Shown here piece by piece: positions 23,274 through 33,295 of a stretch of 64,000 nt of DNA (positions are counted from its first letter, which is position 1; the number at the start of each line of letters is the position of its first letter). The position numbers and the translations under genes are program-made. The stretch lies in the NCBI RefSeq assembly GCF_020880695.1, contig NZ_JAJIWO010000005.1, positions 248,001 through 312,000 of the forward strand, read 5' to 3'. The stretch comes from Mucilaginibacter sp. UR6-11. Its GTDB lineage: Bacteria; Bacteroidota; Bacteroidia; Sphingobacteriales; Sphingobacteriaceae. A model generated the notes under the pieces. That model searched no databases and was not told where the DNA came from. It saw only the letters and a program-made list of their open reading frames with translations.

Positions 23274-24704
23274 GTGTCCGCAACAGATCAAATCCGCAAA
23301 GCTTTTCCGCACGAACCTACTGCCCAGCAGCAACAGCTGTTTGGCCTGTTAAATGATTTTTTGTTTAAGGACGAAGGCGACGAATGTTTTATACTTAAAG
23401 GCTATGCCGGCACCGGTAAAACAACTATTGTTGGCGCGCTGGTAAAAGCGCTGCGCACCTACAATTATAAATCAGTGTTGCTTGCGCCTACAGGGCGCGC
23501 AGCTAAGGTTATTACTGCTTATTCAGGCCGTAAGGCATTCACCATTCATAAACGCATCTACCGCAAAAAAACAGCCCTGAATGTTGATGAAACATTTATG
23601 ATAGCCGATAACCTGGCCAGCAACACGCTGTTTATTATTGACGAGGCCTCGATGATCTCTGATCAGCTAACCGGCAATAATCGCAACACGTTGTTGTATG
23701 ATCTGGTTAAATATGTCTACAATAAAAAAAACTGCAAACTGATGCTGGTGGGCGATACCGCGCAGTTACCACCCGTAGGGTCGGACGACAGCCCGGCGCT
23801 TAATGAGCAGCTAATAAAAATTGATTATGGTTTAAATGTTTTCAGCTATGAGCTGACTGACGTATTGCGCCAGCAAAAGGATTCGGGCATTTTATTTAAT
23901 GCCACCAATATCCGGGATATAATTCGCCGCCGACTGGAGATCATTCCGCAGATCACCACAAAAGGCTATACGGATGTATTTAGAATGACCGGCGAGCGGC
24001 TGGAAGAGGGCCTGGAATATGCCTATAATAAATATGGTGTTGAAAGCAGCCTGGTGATTTGCCGGTCGAACAAAAACGCCAATCTGTACAATAAACAGAT
24101 ACGTGCCCGCCTGCTTTGGCGCGAGGAAGAGCTGACCGGCGGCGACCAGTTAATGATTGTGAAGAACAATTATTTCTGGCTGCAGGATCAGGAGGAGGGT
24201 AGCACCGGTTTTATTGCCAACGGCGACATCGCCAGGATCAGAAAAGTACGCAGGATAGAGGATATGTACGGTTTCAGGTTCGCCGATGTGCAGCTGGAAT
24301 TTATTGATTATGCCGAGGACCCGGTTTTGGATTGCAAAGTATTGTTGGATACCCTGTATGCTGAATCACCGGCTTTACCACACGAAGACCAGAAACGGCT
24401 GTATACGGAAGCCATGAAAGATTACGATCATATCCCCAACAAACGCGCAAAGCATCAGGAACTAAAGCTAAATCCCTATTACAACGCCCTGCAAATAAAA
24501 TTTGCTTATGCCATTACCTGTCATAAAGCGCAGGGCGGGCAATGGGACGCGGTTTTTGTTGATCAGGGATATTTGACGGACGAGATGGTGAATACGGATT
24601 TTCTGCGCTGGTTTTACACCGCCTGCACCCGCGCCACCAAAGAATTGTTCCTGGTGAATTTTAACGATAAATTTTATGGCGGCCCGGTTGAGCAACCATT
24701 TTAA
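23274..24704 (+). CDS. RecD/Dda-like superfamily 1 helicase
   Basis: A 476-residue ATP-dependent helicase of SF1B type. Walker A is LKGYAGTGKTTIVGAL near residue 45; motif Ia is LLAPTGRAAKVI; Walker B is LFIIDEASMIS; motif III is LVGDTAQLPPVG; the late motif is FAYAITCHKAQGGQWDAVFV, with the ACTRA block (FYTACTRATKELFLV) near the end. The start is a GTG (GTG TCC GCA ACA). Its role is probably in DNA repair or recombination outside RecBCD, which is not seen here. Its stop overlaps that of the convergent histidine kinase. Confidence 0.87.
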   Translation: MSATDQIRKAFPHEPTAQQQQLFGLLNDFLFKDEGDECFILKGYAGTGKTTIVGALVKALRTYNYKSVLLAPTGRAAKVITAYSGRKAFTIHKRIYRKKTALNVDETFMIADNLASNTLFIIDEASMISDQLTGNNRNTLLYDLVKYVYNKKNCKLMLVGDTAQLPPVGSDDSPALNEQLIKIDYGLNVFSYELTDVLRQQKDSGILFNATNIRDIIRRRLEIIPQITTKGYTDVFRMTGERLEEGLEYAYNKYGVESSLVICRSNKNANLYNKQIRARLLWREEELTGGDQLMIVKNNYFWLQDQEEGSTGFIANGDIARIRKVRRIEDMYGFRFADVQLEFIDYAEDPVLDCKVLLDTLYAESPALPHEDQKRLYTEAMKDYDHIPNKRAKHQELKLNPYYNALQIKFAYAITCHKAQGGQWDAVFVDQGYLTDEMVNTDFLRWFYTACTRATKELFLVNFNDKFYGGPVEQPF

Positions 24705-26026
24705 TAGCCTGCCTGTAATTGGATCAGGAAGGTGGTGCCTTCACCCTCAACACTGTTTACACTGATCTTACCTTTATGGCTTTCAATAATCTGTTTCACT
24801 ATGCTTAAACCCAGGCCCGTAGATTTTTCGCCTTTTAACCCGGCGCGGCCGGCTTTACTAAAGCGATCGAAAATATGCGGTACCAGATCCTGGGGGATAC
24901 CCAAACCCTGATCTTTAACTTCAATCGTAATTAATTTATCTTTCTGATTAAGTCGTAGTTCTACCTGGTCAGTTTCTTTTGAAAATTTAAGGGCATTGCT
25001 TATCAAATTATCAAGTGCCCTGGTAAATTTTTCAACGTTTAACTGCGCATATAAAGGGTTAATGGCGCTGGTCAATATAATTTTAATGGGGTTTTGTATT
25101 TTCCAGGCTTCTATTATCCCTTTCAGATATTGATTAAGCTCTGTCTTTTCGGTTTCCACGATATTGATATTTTCGTTTCTGGCGGCTTCCAGCAAGTCAT
25201 CCAGAATGCCGCGCGCTTTGGCGCACGACTCTTTGATCATGTTTACATTTTCCTGCATGTCCTCATCAATTTCGTCCAGCTCTATCATCATGGCAATGGA
25301 TTCAACCGCGCCGATCGGGTTACGCAGGTCATGCGCTACCATACCCAGTACCTGGTTTTTAAATTCGCCCGCTTTTTCAATCTCGATATTTTTGCTGCGG
25401 ATCTCAATGATCTGTTGATAATAGCTGGCCTTGTAGGAGAAGAAGTAGCGTGATATTAAATAAAACCCGGCCAGCAAGACAACAGATATCAACTGGTCAT
25501 ATAACATGCTGGTAGCATCCGCATGGGCATACAAAAGCATAGCGGTAAATGCAACTTCGGTAAGGATCAAAAGCACGATCACTTCATCATATTCAAAAAC
25601 ACACATTACGCTGATCACACATAGCGCTATCAGATAAATGGTTAATGCATTGCGCGGATCGGATGTAACTATAAAGCTGGAGTACATTCCGCATAAAATA
25701 ATATAAAACGAAAACAAAAATACAAACATGATCATACCGGCGGTAGCCTTTTTCGTCTTCCTGATCCGGCCGATAAGTAAATGGCTTATCAGGAAAAAAA
25801 CCGGCGTTAAAATGATATATATCCAGTTAGTGAAGTCAAATTCGGGAAAATTCTGGGCCTTGGTAACACTTATGGGTAATGACCAGGTTAATATCCTTAA
25901 TGATATATTAATCATGAAAAATATAAGCGCGCAGTTACGTATCGATAATAAATTTTGCAGCGTATAATAATTGCGAAATGCCGAACGGTATTTTCCGGGT
26001 AAACTTCTAAAAAAATGGAGATTCAA
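24701..26026 (-). CDS. Membrane sensor histidine kinase
   Basis: A 441-residue protein with about six N-terminal membrane helices (30-210) and a cytoplasmic kinase core. The H-box is MVAHDLRNPIGAVESIAMM, the N-box LDNLISNALKFSKETD, and the G-boxes KDQGLGIPQDLVPHIFDRF and STGLGLSIVKQIIESHKGK. No PAS or HAMP domain is evident, so the membrane helices probably sense the signal. No response regulator is adjacent, so this is an orphan kinase. Its stop codon overlaps the helicase stop by 3 nt. Confidence 0.88.
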   Translation of the reverse strand: MNLHFFRSLPGKYRSAFRNYYTLQNLLSIRNCALIFFMINISLRILTWSLPISVTKAQNFPEFDFTNWIYIILTPVFFLISHLLIGRIRKTKKATAGMIMFVFLFSFYIILCGMYSSFIVTSDPRNALTIYLIALCVISVMCVFEYDEVIVLLILTEVAFTAMLLYAHADATSMLYDQLISVVLLAGFYLISRYFFSYKASYYQQIIEIRSKNIEIEKAGEFKNQVLGMVAHDLRNPIGAVESIAMMIELDEIDEDMQENVNMIKESCAKARGILDDLLEAARNENINIVETEKTELNQYLKGIIEAWKIQNPIKIILTSAINPLYAQLNVEKFTRALDNLISNALKFSKETDQVELRLNQKDKLITIEVKDQGLGIPQDLVPHIFDRFSKAGRAGLKGEKSTGLGLSIVKQIIESHKGKISVNSVEGEGTTFLIQLQAGY

Positions 26027-26245
26027 TGTAATAATTTTGGGTAACCAAAAATATTAAAAATAGTGAATTGATTTATGTCTGAGATCATTTTTTTACCGTT
26101 CATTAATCAAACTTTAACCCGATTAATTAGTTGTAAATTAGACACATCAAATTAAACCCAGGCGACAAAAAGACATATATATTTATCTTAAAATGACATT
26201 ATTTCACAAATTAAGCAATGGCAGGTATTTTGACTAACTTTAAAC

Positions 26246-28861
26246 ATGAACTTTAACAATTTTACCATAAAGGCCCAGGAAGCTGTACAAAAAGCTTCAG
26301 AGATTACAACCGGTAATCAGCAGCAGGCTATTGAGCCTGCGCACCTGCTAAAAGGTTTATTATTGGTTGATGAGAATGTTATTACCTATTTATTGAAAAA
26401 GCTGAATGTAAACATCAACCGGCTTAACGAAACACTGGACGAGCAGATCGCTTCATTCCCGAAAGTTAGCGGCAGCAATGTTTACTTGTCATCAACGTCA
26501 AACTCGGTATTGCAAAAGGCAACCGGCTATTTAAAAGAGTTTAAAGACGAGTTTGTCTCGGTCGAACATATATTATTAGGTATTTTAGGTGTAAGCGACA
26601 AAACCAGTTCGACGCTCAAAGATTTGGGGGTAAATGAAAAGGACCTTAAAAAAGCCATCGTCAGTTTACGGGGCGACAATAAGGTTACCGATCAAAATGC
26701 CGAAGCGACCTATAATGCACTAAACAAATATGCCCGTAATTTAAATGAGTATGCCGAATCAGGCAAGCTCGACCCGGTTATCGGCCGTGATGACGAGATC
26801 CGTCGTACCATACAAATCTTATCGCGCCGCACCAAAAACAACCCGATATTGGTTGGCGAACCCGGTGTGGGTAAAACCGCTATCGCCGAAGGCATTGCCT
26901 TCCGGATTATAAAAGGGGATGTGCCCGAGAGTCTGAAATCAAAAACCGTTTACTCGCTGGATATGGGCGCACTTATTGCGGGTGCCAAATACAAAGGCGA
27001 GTTTGAAGAACGCCTTAAAGCAGTAATCAAAGAAGTTACCCAGGCTGATGGCGAGATCGTGTTATTTATTGACGAGATCCACACCCTGGTAGGTGCCGGC
27101 GGCGGCGAGGGCGCTATGGACGCCGCTAATATTTTAAAACCGGCCCTGGCACGTGGCGAGCTAAGAGCCATTGGCGCGACAACGCTTAATGAGTATCAGA
27201 AATATGTTGAGAAGGATAAAGCCTTAGAACGCCGTTTCCAGATGGTTTTAGTTGATGAACCTGATACTGCCGATGCGATTTCTATCCTGCGTGGATTGAA
27301 AGAGCGCTATGAGGCACATCATAAAGTCCGTATTAAAGACGAAGCGATAATTGCCGCTGTCGAGATGTCGCAGCGTTATATATCTGATCGTTTTTTACCG
27401 GATAAAGCTATTGATTTAATGGACGAGGCTGCATCCAAACTGCGAATAGAGATGGATTCGGTACCCGAAGTGGTTGATGAGCTGAACCGCCGGATCATGC
27501 AGTTGGAGATTGAACGTGAAGCCATCAAACGCGAAAAGGACGACAAGAAGGTTAAAGACCTGAGCGAGGAAATAGCTAACCTGTCTGCCGAGCGTGATTC
27601 ATTACGCGCCAAATGGCAGGGCGAAAAAGATGTGGTTGACGGTATCAACTTAAAAGTTGAGCAGATAGAAAACTATAAACTGGAAGCGGACCAGGCCGAA
27701 CGTGCCGGAGATTATGGCAAAGTAGCCGAGTTGCGCTACGGCCGTATCCGCGAAGCACAGGAAGAAGTTGAAAAACTAAAAGAAGCGCTACTGACTAATC
27801 AGTCGAATAGCCGAATGCTGAAAGAGGAGGTAACTTCCGAAGATATTGCCGGTGTTGTTTCCCGCTGGACGGGGATCCCGGTTTCAAAAATGATCCAGAG
27901 CGAGCGCGAGAAGCTGTTGAGCCTGGAGGATGAGCTGCATAAACGCGTTGCCGGTCAGCATGAAGCCATTGAGGCCATAAGCGATGCTATTCGTCGCAGC
28001 CGTGCCGGTTTACAGGATAAGCGTAAACCAATTGGTTCGTTCATCTTCTTAGGAACTACCGGCGTTGGTAAAACAGAATTAGCCAAAGCACTGGCCGAAT
28101 ACCTGTTTAACGACGAACACGCTATGGTACGGATAGATATGAGCGAGTACCAGGAGCGCCATGCTGTCTCCAGGCTGATAGGAGCGCCTCCGGGTTATGT
28201 TGGTTATGATGAGGGCGGCCAGTTAACTGAAGCCGTACGCAGAAGGCCTTACAGCGTTATCCTGCTGGATGAGATCGAAAAAGCGCACCCTGATGTATTT
28301 AACATCTTATTACAGGTATTGGATGATGGCCGTTTGACGGATAATAAAGGCCGCGTGGTAAACTTTAAGAATACCATTATCATCATGACGTCCAACATTG
28401 GCTCACACATTATCCAGGAGAACTTTCAGGATTTTGATGAAAACGATAAAGACGAGGTTATCGCCAAAACCAAGGGCCAGTTGTTTGAGGTGTTAAGGCA
28501 AACCATTCGCCCAGAGTTTTTAAACCGGATCGACGAGATCATCATGTTTACACCACTTAGCCGCGACGAAATAGGGGAGATCGTAAAACTGCAGTTTAGA
28601 GGCGTACAACAAACATTGGCTGAAATGGGAATCGTTATCGAGGCATCAGATGAAGCATTAGACTGGTTGGCCCAATTAGGTTACGATCCGCAATATGGTG
28701 CGCGTCCGTTAAAACGGGTAATCCAGAAACGGATCCTGAATGAACTATCCAAGCAGATCCTAGCGGGTAAGGTCGACAAAGACAGCAAGATCAAACTGGA
28801 TATGTTTGATAACCAGTTTGTGTTTTTAAACACAGGTGAAGTAGAAACTGCGGAGAAGTAA
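26246..28861 (+). CDS. clpB: ATP-dependent disaggregase ClpB
   Basis: An 871-residue AAA+ chaperone that works with DnaK to resolubilise aggregates. In order: N-domain (1-145), NBD1 with Walker [16 protein letters not shown] and Walker [16 protein letters not shown], the coiled-coil middle domain (about 410-525, rich in Glu, Lys and Arg) and NBD2 with [18 protein letters not shown] and [16 protein letters not shown] middle domain marks it as ClpB, not ClpC or ClpA. The 219-bp upstream region holds no obvious heat-shock inverted repeat (CIRCE); TATTTTG near 26224 is one base short of TAnnTTTG. A terminator follows at 28890. Confidence 0.96.
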   Translation: MNFNNFTIKAQEAVQKASEITTGNQQQAIEPAHLLKGLLLVDENVITYLLKKLNVNINRLNETLDEQIASFPKVSGSNVYLSSTSNSVLQKATGYLKEFKDEFVSVEHILLGILGVSDKTSSTLKDLGVNEKDLKKAIVSLRGDNKVTDQNAEATYNALNKYARNLNEYAESGKLDPVIGRDDEIRRTIQILSRRTKNNPILVGEPGVGKTAIAEGIAFRIIKGDVPESLKSKTVYSLDMGALIAGAKYKGEFEERLKAVIKEVTQADGEIVLFIDEIHTLVGAGGGEGAMDAANILKPALARGELRAIGATTLNEYQKYVEKDKALERRFQMVLVDEPDTADAISILRGLKERYEAHHKVRIKDEAIIAAVEMSQRYISDRFLPDKAIDLMDEAASKLRIEMDSVPEVVDELNRRIMQLEIEREAIKREKDDKKVKDLSEEIANLSAERDSLRAKWQGEKDVVDGINLKVEQIENYKLEADQAERAGDYGKVAELRYGRIREAQEEVEKLKEALLTNQSNSRMLKEEVTSEDIAGVVSRWTGIPVSKMIQSEREKLLSLEDELHKRVAGQHEAIEAISDAIRRSRAGLQDKRKPIGSFIFLGTTGVGKTELAKALAEYLFNDEHAMVRIDMSEYQERHAVSRLIGAPPGYVGYDEGGQLTEAVRRRPYSVILLDEIEKAHPDVFNILLQVLDDGRLTDNKGRVVNFKNTIIIMTSNIGSHIIQENFQDFDENDKDEVIAKTKGQLFEVLRQTIRPEFLNRIDEIIMFTPLSRDEIGEIVKLQFRGVQQTLAEMGIVIEASDEALDWLAQLGYDPQYGARPLKRVIQKRILNELSKQILAGKVDKDSKIKLDMFDNQFVFLNTGEVETAEK

Positions 28862-28889
28862 TAAAATAATTAACTCAATATATATTAAG

Positions 28890-28920
28890 GAGCTGCCCGT
28901 TTGGGTGGCTCTTTTTGTTT
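28890..28920 (+). terminator. Terminator of clpB
   Basis: GAGCTGCCC-gttt-GGGTGGCTC is a 9-bp stem (two G-T wobbles) followed by TTTTTGTTT, 29 bp after the clpB stop. Confidence 0.8.
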
Positions 28921-28929
28921 ACAGCTTTC

Positions 28930-29021
28930 TGTCATTTCGAAGCGTAGCGAGAAATCTTAAACGCTTTATCAGCAGATCACTCGTTGAAGGTTTCTCACTC
29001 GTTCCTCGTATCGAAATGACA
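28930..29021. repeat. Dispersed inverted repeat, TGTCATTTCGA family, copy 2 (complete)
   Basis: A 92-bp element from TGTCATTTCGAAGCGTAGCG to CTCGTATCGAAATGACA, with arms matching copy 1 (7346-7433). Its right end touches the stop codon of the polysaccharide deacetylase gene, just as copy 1 abuts the argD stop. No coding capacity. Confidence 0.8.
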
Positions 29022-29810
29022 CTATCGGTTATCTTTTATTATCCCCTTCGCAAACTCATCCGTCCTCATAAATTCATAACCTTTTGATTGCGCCCAATGG
29101 ATAAACGCTTTTATCTTTTTCACATAATCATCGCCCGAATTTTTAGAAACATAGTTTGGAAAGCCAAACCGTTCGGGTTGTTTCAAATCAGTAAATTCCC
29201 AGGGGTGAAAGTATAGATTCAAATAACCATCCTTACGATGCGCTGCCGCACTCATAAATTTGATAATGCTTAACGAGACATTATGAAACGTCAGCCAAAA
29301 CAACGGGAAGCGAACTAATGGCGATACCGAAGCCGGAATCTGTAAAACGCCGTAATCAAAATACCAGGCGCGTGGTTTCTTTAAATTATTGTATCGGCCG
29401 GGAATGAAAGTTGGGTTCATGGATGTGTTGTAAGCATAACCCGCTTTGGCTATCTCCGCCTCATCAACCGGCATCATCCGCGCCATACGGAAACCGGTTA
29501 CTTTGGTGCCCGAAATTTCTTCCAGCTTAACTTTTGATTGCGCGAGGTGCTCCACCTTAAAATCAGAATGGTAATAACCGTGCGATGCTATTTCATGCCC
29601 GCCGGCGACCATTTTGGCTATAATATCAGGTTTGTTAACGGCGTAGTTTGCGGTACAAAAAAAAGTAGCCTTTATGCCGGCGGTTTTCAGCAGCTCCAGT
29701 ATTAAGAGCGTACCGGTGGTTGATATGGCCAGCTGCTCATCAAAAGGCAGGGTCTTACCATACTCAAGCGGCATATCAAATTCTTCAACATCAAACCCCA
29801 GTAGAATCAT
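29022..29810 (-). CDS. Polysaccharide deacetylase-family protein
   Basis: A 262-residue carbohydrate esterase 4-like (NodB homology) protein. FDVEEFDMP gives the metal-binding Asp region and GHEIASHGYYHSDF the HxxxH zinc motif; YLNLYFHPWEF supplies the last His. There is no signal peptide, so it may act in the cytoplasm or on a lipid-linked sugar. It overlaps the glycosyltransferase gene upstream by 20 nt, forming a three-gene glycan operon. Its substrate is probably an N-acetylated glycan or undecaprenyl sugar. Confidence 0.82.
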   Translation of the reverse strand: MILLGFDVEEFDMPLEYGKTLPFDEQLAISTTGTLLILELLKTAGIKATFFCTANYAVNKPDIIAKMVAGGHEIASHGYYHSDFKVEHLAQSKVKLEEISGTKVTGFRMARMMPVDEAEIAKAGYAYNTSMNPTFIPGRYNNLKKPRAWYFDYGVLQIPASVSPLVRFPLFWLTFHNVSLSIIKFMSAAAHRKDGYLNLYFHPWEFTDLKQPERFGFPNYVSKNSGDDYVKKIKAFIHWAQSKGYEFMRTDEFAKGIIKDNR

Positions 29811-30750
29811 TTCTCGGTTTTAACAAGTTTGTTGAACGGATAATATAATTAGGGCGGTGTTTGGTCTGCAAAAATATCTTACCTAAATACGAGCCGATAA
29901 TACCCAATACCAATAGCTGCAGGCCGCCAAAAAAGGCCACAGTCGCAATTAACGATGCCCAGCCCGAAACAGCATCAAAGCCGTAAAAATAGCTGATAAA
30001 GATATACGGGATGTATAGCAGTGCAGACAGCGAAAAGAACAGGCCCAGCCCGGTGGCTATATATAGCGGCCTTACGCTAAACGCCATTATACTGCCAACT
30101 GCCAGTTTAACCAGTTTAAAGAAAGAATAGCTGGCTTCGCCGGTATGGCGTGCGGCGGGTGTGTAGGGGATACCTATTTGCATAAACCCAACCCACTTTA
30201 CCATCCCCCTGAAAAATATTTCGTACTCGGTAATCTGCCTTAATTCGCTGACAACCTTTTTGTCAAGCAGCCTGAAATCCGATATACCGTTTTCTAAGGT
30301 AATATCAGATAAAGCATTTATACCCTTGTAAAATAGTTTGGACCCGAACTTTTGAAAATTACCAACATGGGGATTTGAATCTTCACGATACGTATAAACA
30401 ATATCGTAACCATCCTCCCAGTATTTTAACATTTGCGGCAGCAAGTGGGGGGGATGCTGCAAATCGGCATCCATTGTAATAACCGCGTCGCCCTTGGCCA
30501 GGTCAATTCCGGCTTTCAGGGCATAGTCCTTCCCGAAATTTTTTGACAGCTCGATATAAAAAACATTGGGATGGGTTGCCGCCAGTGCTTTTAATTCGCC
30601 CAGTGTATTGTCCTTGCTGCCGTCATTAACAAAAAGGTATTCGTAATCGTAACCTGTTGCTGTTAATGATTTGTCCAGCTCGGTAACCAAATGAGCGATA
30701 TTATCTTCTTCGTTATAAGCCGGTATTATAATTGAAAGCTTCTTTTTCAT
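29791..30750 (-). CDS. Family 2 glycosyltransferase (polyprenyl-phosphate sugar transferase type)
   Basis: A 319-residue GT-A enzyme. The N-terminus LSIIIPAYNEEDNIAHLV and the DADLQHPPHLLPQM block (DxD-like, nucleotide-sugar and metal site) match dolichol/undecaprenyl-phosphate mannosyl- or glucosyltransferases. Two C-terminal membrane helices (LYIATGLGLFFSLSALLYIP and LQLLVLGIIGSYLGKIFL) anchor it, as in GtrB and ArnC relatives. It likely loads a sugar onto undecaprenyl phosphate for the GT87-like protein encoded just upstream. Confidence 0.87.
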   Translation of the reverse strand: MKKKLSIIIPAYNEEDNIAHLVTELDKSLTATGYDYEYLFVNDGSKDNTLGELKALAATHPNVFYIELSKNFGKDYALKAGIDLAKGDAVITMDADLQHPPHLLPQMLKYWEDGYDIVYTYREDSNPHVGNFQKFGSKLFYKGINALSDITLENGISDFRLLDKKVVSELRQITEYEIFFRGMVKWVGFMQIGIPYTPAARHTGEASYSFFKLVKLAVGSIMAFSVRPLYIATGLGLFFSLSALLYIPYIFISYFYGFDAVSGWASLIATVAFFGGLQLLVLGIIGSYLGKIFLQTKHRPNYIIRSTNLLKPRNDSTGV

Positions 30751-32012
30751 GCCGATACTGCAATTATATCCTTATTTGTGAACTTTCTGAACAATGCTTC
30801 GTAAATAATTTTCAGCCATATTACAAAACAAGGCAGGGCCTTTAAAGCATAGGGCATCACATAGTTATCTTTTAAATACCTGGGGAAAAGATCAGACGGC
30901 GAAAGACTGGTTAATATAAAAGCAAATACCAATAAACCGATGTCAAACTTTGAGACCGGCCTTTCGCAATTGATGAACCAGATGGCTACGCCGACAAAAG
31001 CAATAATATAGGTTGGCGACTCTGACCCGGTACTAAAGATCACCGGAAATATTAAGGTAGAGGCTAAAATTAACAACTGGTAATTTAAATTACTGAAAAG
31101 CTTAAACCTTAAGTAGGACAACGCAAAAAGCACTACCCCGGGCAACAGCACAACCAGGTTGGACAGATCATGAAAAGCAATCTTACGAACCATGCCCATT
31201 ACCGATACGTCCTCGCGGGTTGACGCTATATTGGTTAGATTTTTACCCTGCAGGTCAACATACCAGTCATGATAGGTTTGAATGATAAATTTAGGTGACG
31301 AGATCAGCATTGGCAATACAAATAAAACCGCCGACCAGAATAAGAATGAGCCAACCAGTTTCAGCTTATTGTTGGAAAAGAAAAAGAACGCCAGCCCGAC
31401 AATACCGTAAAGCTTAATAAAAGTGCCCAGGGCAATCATCAACGCCGCCCAAAAATCCTGTTCTTTTTTGATAAAGATGAAGCTGAATAAGATCAGGGCC
31501 GCTATCAGCGGGTTAATCTGTACGTTGGCTGCCGATGTCATCAGCTCATGCGCGCATAACAGCACGATGAGCAGGTAATGACTGTTTTTTACAGGTAGTT
31601 TTTGGATAGCAAATAGCAATAACCAGGCGGTAAACATTACCCAAAGCACCACACCCAGGGCATCGGGCATTAAGGCAAACGGCCCTATAATGTAGGCAAA
31701 TACCGGCCCGTAATGATTAAGGTCGAAATAATGTTCGGGATAATAGGCGTATAAGTTTTGCTGATGTATAACGTGGTAAAAGTTATACTTATAAACAAAG
31801 TAATTATTGTGGATATGGCTATGGCCTAAAACCACACTTTTACCAACGGCAAACAGGCTTAAACCAAACCATAAGGCAATAACAAAAGGTTTGCTTATTA
31901 AAAATTTAGCAAGTTTATTTATAAACACAGGGGTATTATTTAGTGCCGCAAAAATAGATAAAAATTGCAAACATTGGTTTGTACTTAATTGGTTAACAGG
32001 TTTAGGTTTCAA
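30747..32012 (-). CDS. Membrane glycosyltransferase, GT87/DUF2029-like
   Basis: A 421-residue protein with about ten membrane segments and the periplasmic loops typical of GT-C enzymes that use polyprenyl-phosphate sugars. FLISKPFVIALWFGLSLF starts the first segment; HYGPVFAYIIGPF contains a conserved acidic/aromatic loop region. It overlaps the GT2 gene by 4 nt (ATGA), so the two are coupled. I place it in GT87 by topology and context, not by an exact motif. Confidence 0.65.
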   Translation of the reverse strand: MKPKPVNQLSTNQCLQFLSIFAALNNTPVFINKLAKFLISKPFVIALWFGLSLFAVGKSVVLGHSHIHNNYFVYKYNFYHVIHQQNLYAYYPEHYFDLNHYGPVFAYIIGPFALMPDALGVVLWVMFTAWLLLFAIQKLPVKNSHYLLIVLLCAHELMTSAANVQINPLIAALILFSFIFIKKEQDFWAALMIALGTFIKLYGIVGLAFFFFSNNKLKLVGSFLFWSAVLFVLPMLISSPKFIIQTYHDWYVDLQGKNLTNIASTREDVSVMGMVRKIAFHDLSNLVVLLPGVVLFALSYLRFKLFSNLNYQLLILASTLIFPVIFSTGSESPTYIIAFVGVAIWFINCERPVSKFDIGLLVFAFILTSLSPSDLFPRYLKDNYVMPYALKALPCFVIWLKIIYEALFRKFTNKDIIAVSA

Positions 32013-32019
32013 ACATAAT

Positions 32020-32050
32020 AAAAAAAGGGGCTCTTTTAAAAGAACCCCTT
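32020..32050 (-). terminator. Terminator of the hom-metX-metY operon
   Basis: On the minus strand GGGGTTCTTTTAAAAGAGCCCC is a near-perfect hairpin followed by TTTTTTTATT, 28 bp after the hom stop. It lies just before the next operon (GT87). Confidence 0.75.
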
Positions 32051-32077
32051 TGCCACCTAACTAAAAAAAATCAGGTA

Positions 32078-33295
32078 TTATTTTTGTGCCGGTGCTAAAC
32101 TGACCCCTGTTAGCTGGTCGGCGAAAGCGACAAACGCCTTGTCCCCGGATATACGCGATTGGTTTTCAATCAGTTTTTGCAGGTTAACCTTACCGGTAAC
32201 ATATTTATAGTTGCCCGAGTAGTAACGCTCATTTATGGTCTTAAAATCCAGCAGTTTAACCAATTCTTCGTCTTCATAACGCAGATAAATATTTAGCTCA
32301 ATATCATTGGTAAAGTTTAAGCCTTTGCTGCTTTTTGTCTTTTTGTACTCATACTGATAATCGTAACGCAGGGCGGCAATGTCAGACAGTACGGCCGAAC
32401 CGGTAGGGTGGCCACCGGCGCCTTTACCAAAAAAGAATTGCTGATCGGCAAACGCGGCCTGCACCGTTACGCCGTTATATTCGTACTCAACATTATATAA
32501 AAACTCGGTTTCGTTTACAAACTTTGGTAACACAAACAGGGTTACATGCTCGTCATCCAGTTCTTTGGCAATAGGTACCAGTTTTATTTTCAGGTTCTTT
32601 TCGCGGGCGTACTGGATATCCTGCGCCGCCAAATTCTGGATCCCCAGATTAAACACCTCCTCCGGGTCTATTACCACGCCATAAGCATGCGCAGCGGCAA
32701 TAATCAGCTTGTATTTGGCATCATAGCCGCCAACGTCGCTAATCGGGTCAGTCTCGGCAAAGCCAAGGTCCTGTGCCTGTTTAAGCGCGGTGCCGTAATC
32801 CATGTTCTCTAAAAAACCTTTGGAAAGGATATAATTGGATGAGCCGTTAAAAATCCCGCTTATAGAGTGCAGCAACTCGTTATCATAATACTCTTCCAGA
32901 TTACGGATAATTGGGATACTGCCGCAAACAGCGCCTTCATATAATAACGAAGTACCGTATTCATGCTGCAGGGCGATCAATTCGTCCAGGTGCAGGGCAA
33001 TCATCTTTTTACTAGCCGACACCACATTTTTGCCGGTTTTTAAAGCGGTAGATACAATATCAAACGCGGCCTCGGTATCATTGATCAGTTCAATAATGGT
33101 ATTGATCTCCGGGTTGCCCAGCAGTTCGTTTTTATCGGTAGTGAAATAATGGGCCGGCAATGAACGCTCTTTGGTGGCATCCTTAATGGCTATCTTTTTT
33201 ATTTCGAGGTTTAGATTTTTTGTTCTGATGATATCGTATAATCCCTGGCCGACAACGCCGAAGCCAAACAGGCCGATATTTAGTTTTTTGCTCAT
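32078..33295 (-). CDS. hom: Homoserine dehydrogenase
   Basis: A 405-residue NAD(P)-dependent enzyme that makes homoserine from aspartate semialdehyde. The Rossmann motif is IGLFGFGVVGQGLYDII, VVSASKKMIALH follows, the catalytic-site pattern is LLYEGAVCGSIPIIRNLEEY, and GFAETDPISDVGGYDAKYKL is the classical signature. The C-terminal 80 residues may be a short regulatory region; a full ACT domain is not clear. The ATG overlaps the metX stop (TAATG). Its place behind a SAM riboswitch commits it to methionine synthesis and suggests that another, aspartokinase-fused copy serves threonine. Confidence 0.9.
   Translation of the reverse strand: MSKKLNIGLFGFGVVGQGLYDIIRTKNLNLEIKKIAIKDATKERSLPAHYFTTDKNELLGNPEINTIIELINDTEAAFDIVSTALKTGKNVVSASKKMIALHLDELIALQHEYGTSLLYEGAVCGSIPIIRNLEEYYDNELLHSISGIFNGSSNYILSKGFLENMDYGTALKQAQDLGFAETDPISDVGGYDAKYKLIIAAAHAYGVVIDPEEVFNLGIQNLAAQDIQYAREKNLKIKLVPIAKELDDEHVTLFVLPKFVNETEFLYNVEYEYNGVTVQAAFADQQFFFGKGAGGHPTGSAVLSDIAALRYDYQYEYKKTKSSKGLNFTNDIELNIYLRYEDEELVKLLDFKTINERYYSGNYKYVTGKVNLQKLIENQSRISGDKAFVAFADQLTGVSLAPAQK

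Noticed and set aside
23214..23333. 40-codon N-terminal extension of the DUF3822 protein
   Set aside because: It would cross the TACTTTTG promoter element and overlap the helicase start; the family begins at MSEQIYTF.
26710..27648. Long reading frames on the minus strand inside clpB
   Set aside because: They lie antisense to a well-conserved gene, are Ser/Arg-rich without family motifs, and reflect codon bias of clpB.
28862..29087. 60-codon ORF at 28905-29087
   Set aside because: It consists of the clpB terminator and the dispersed repeat and has no independent support.
32020..32050. Hairpin between hom and the GT87 gene as an operator
   Set aside because: The T-run after the stem on the minus strand makes it a plain intrinsic terminator.
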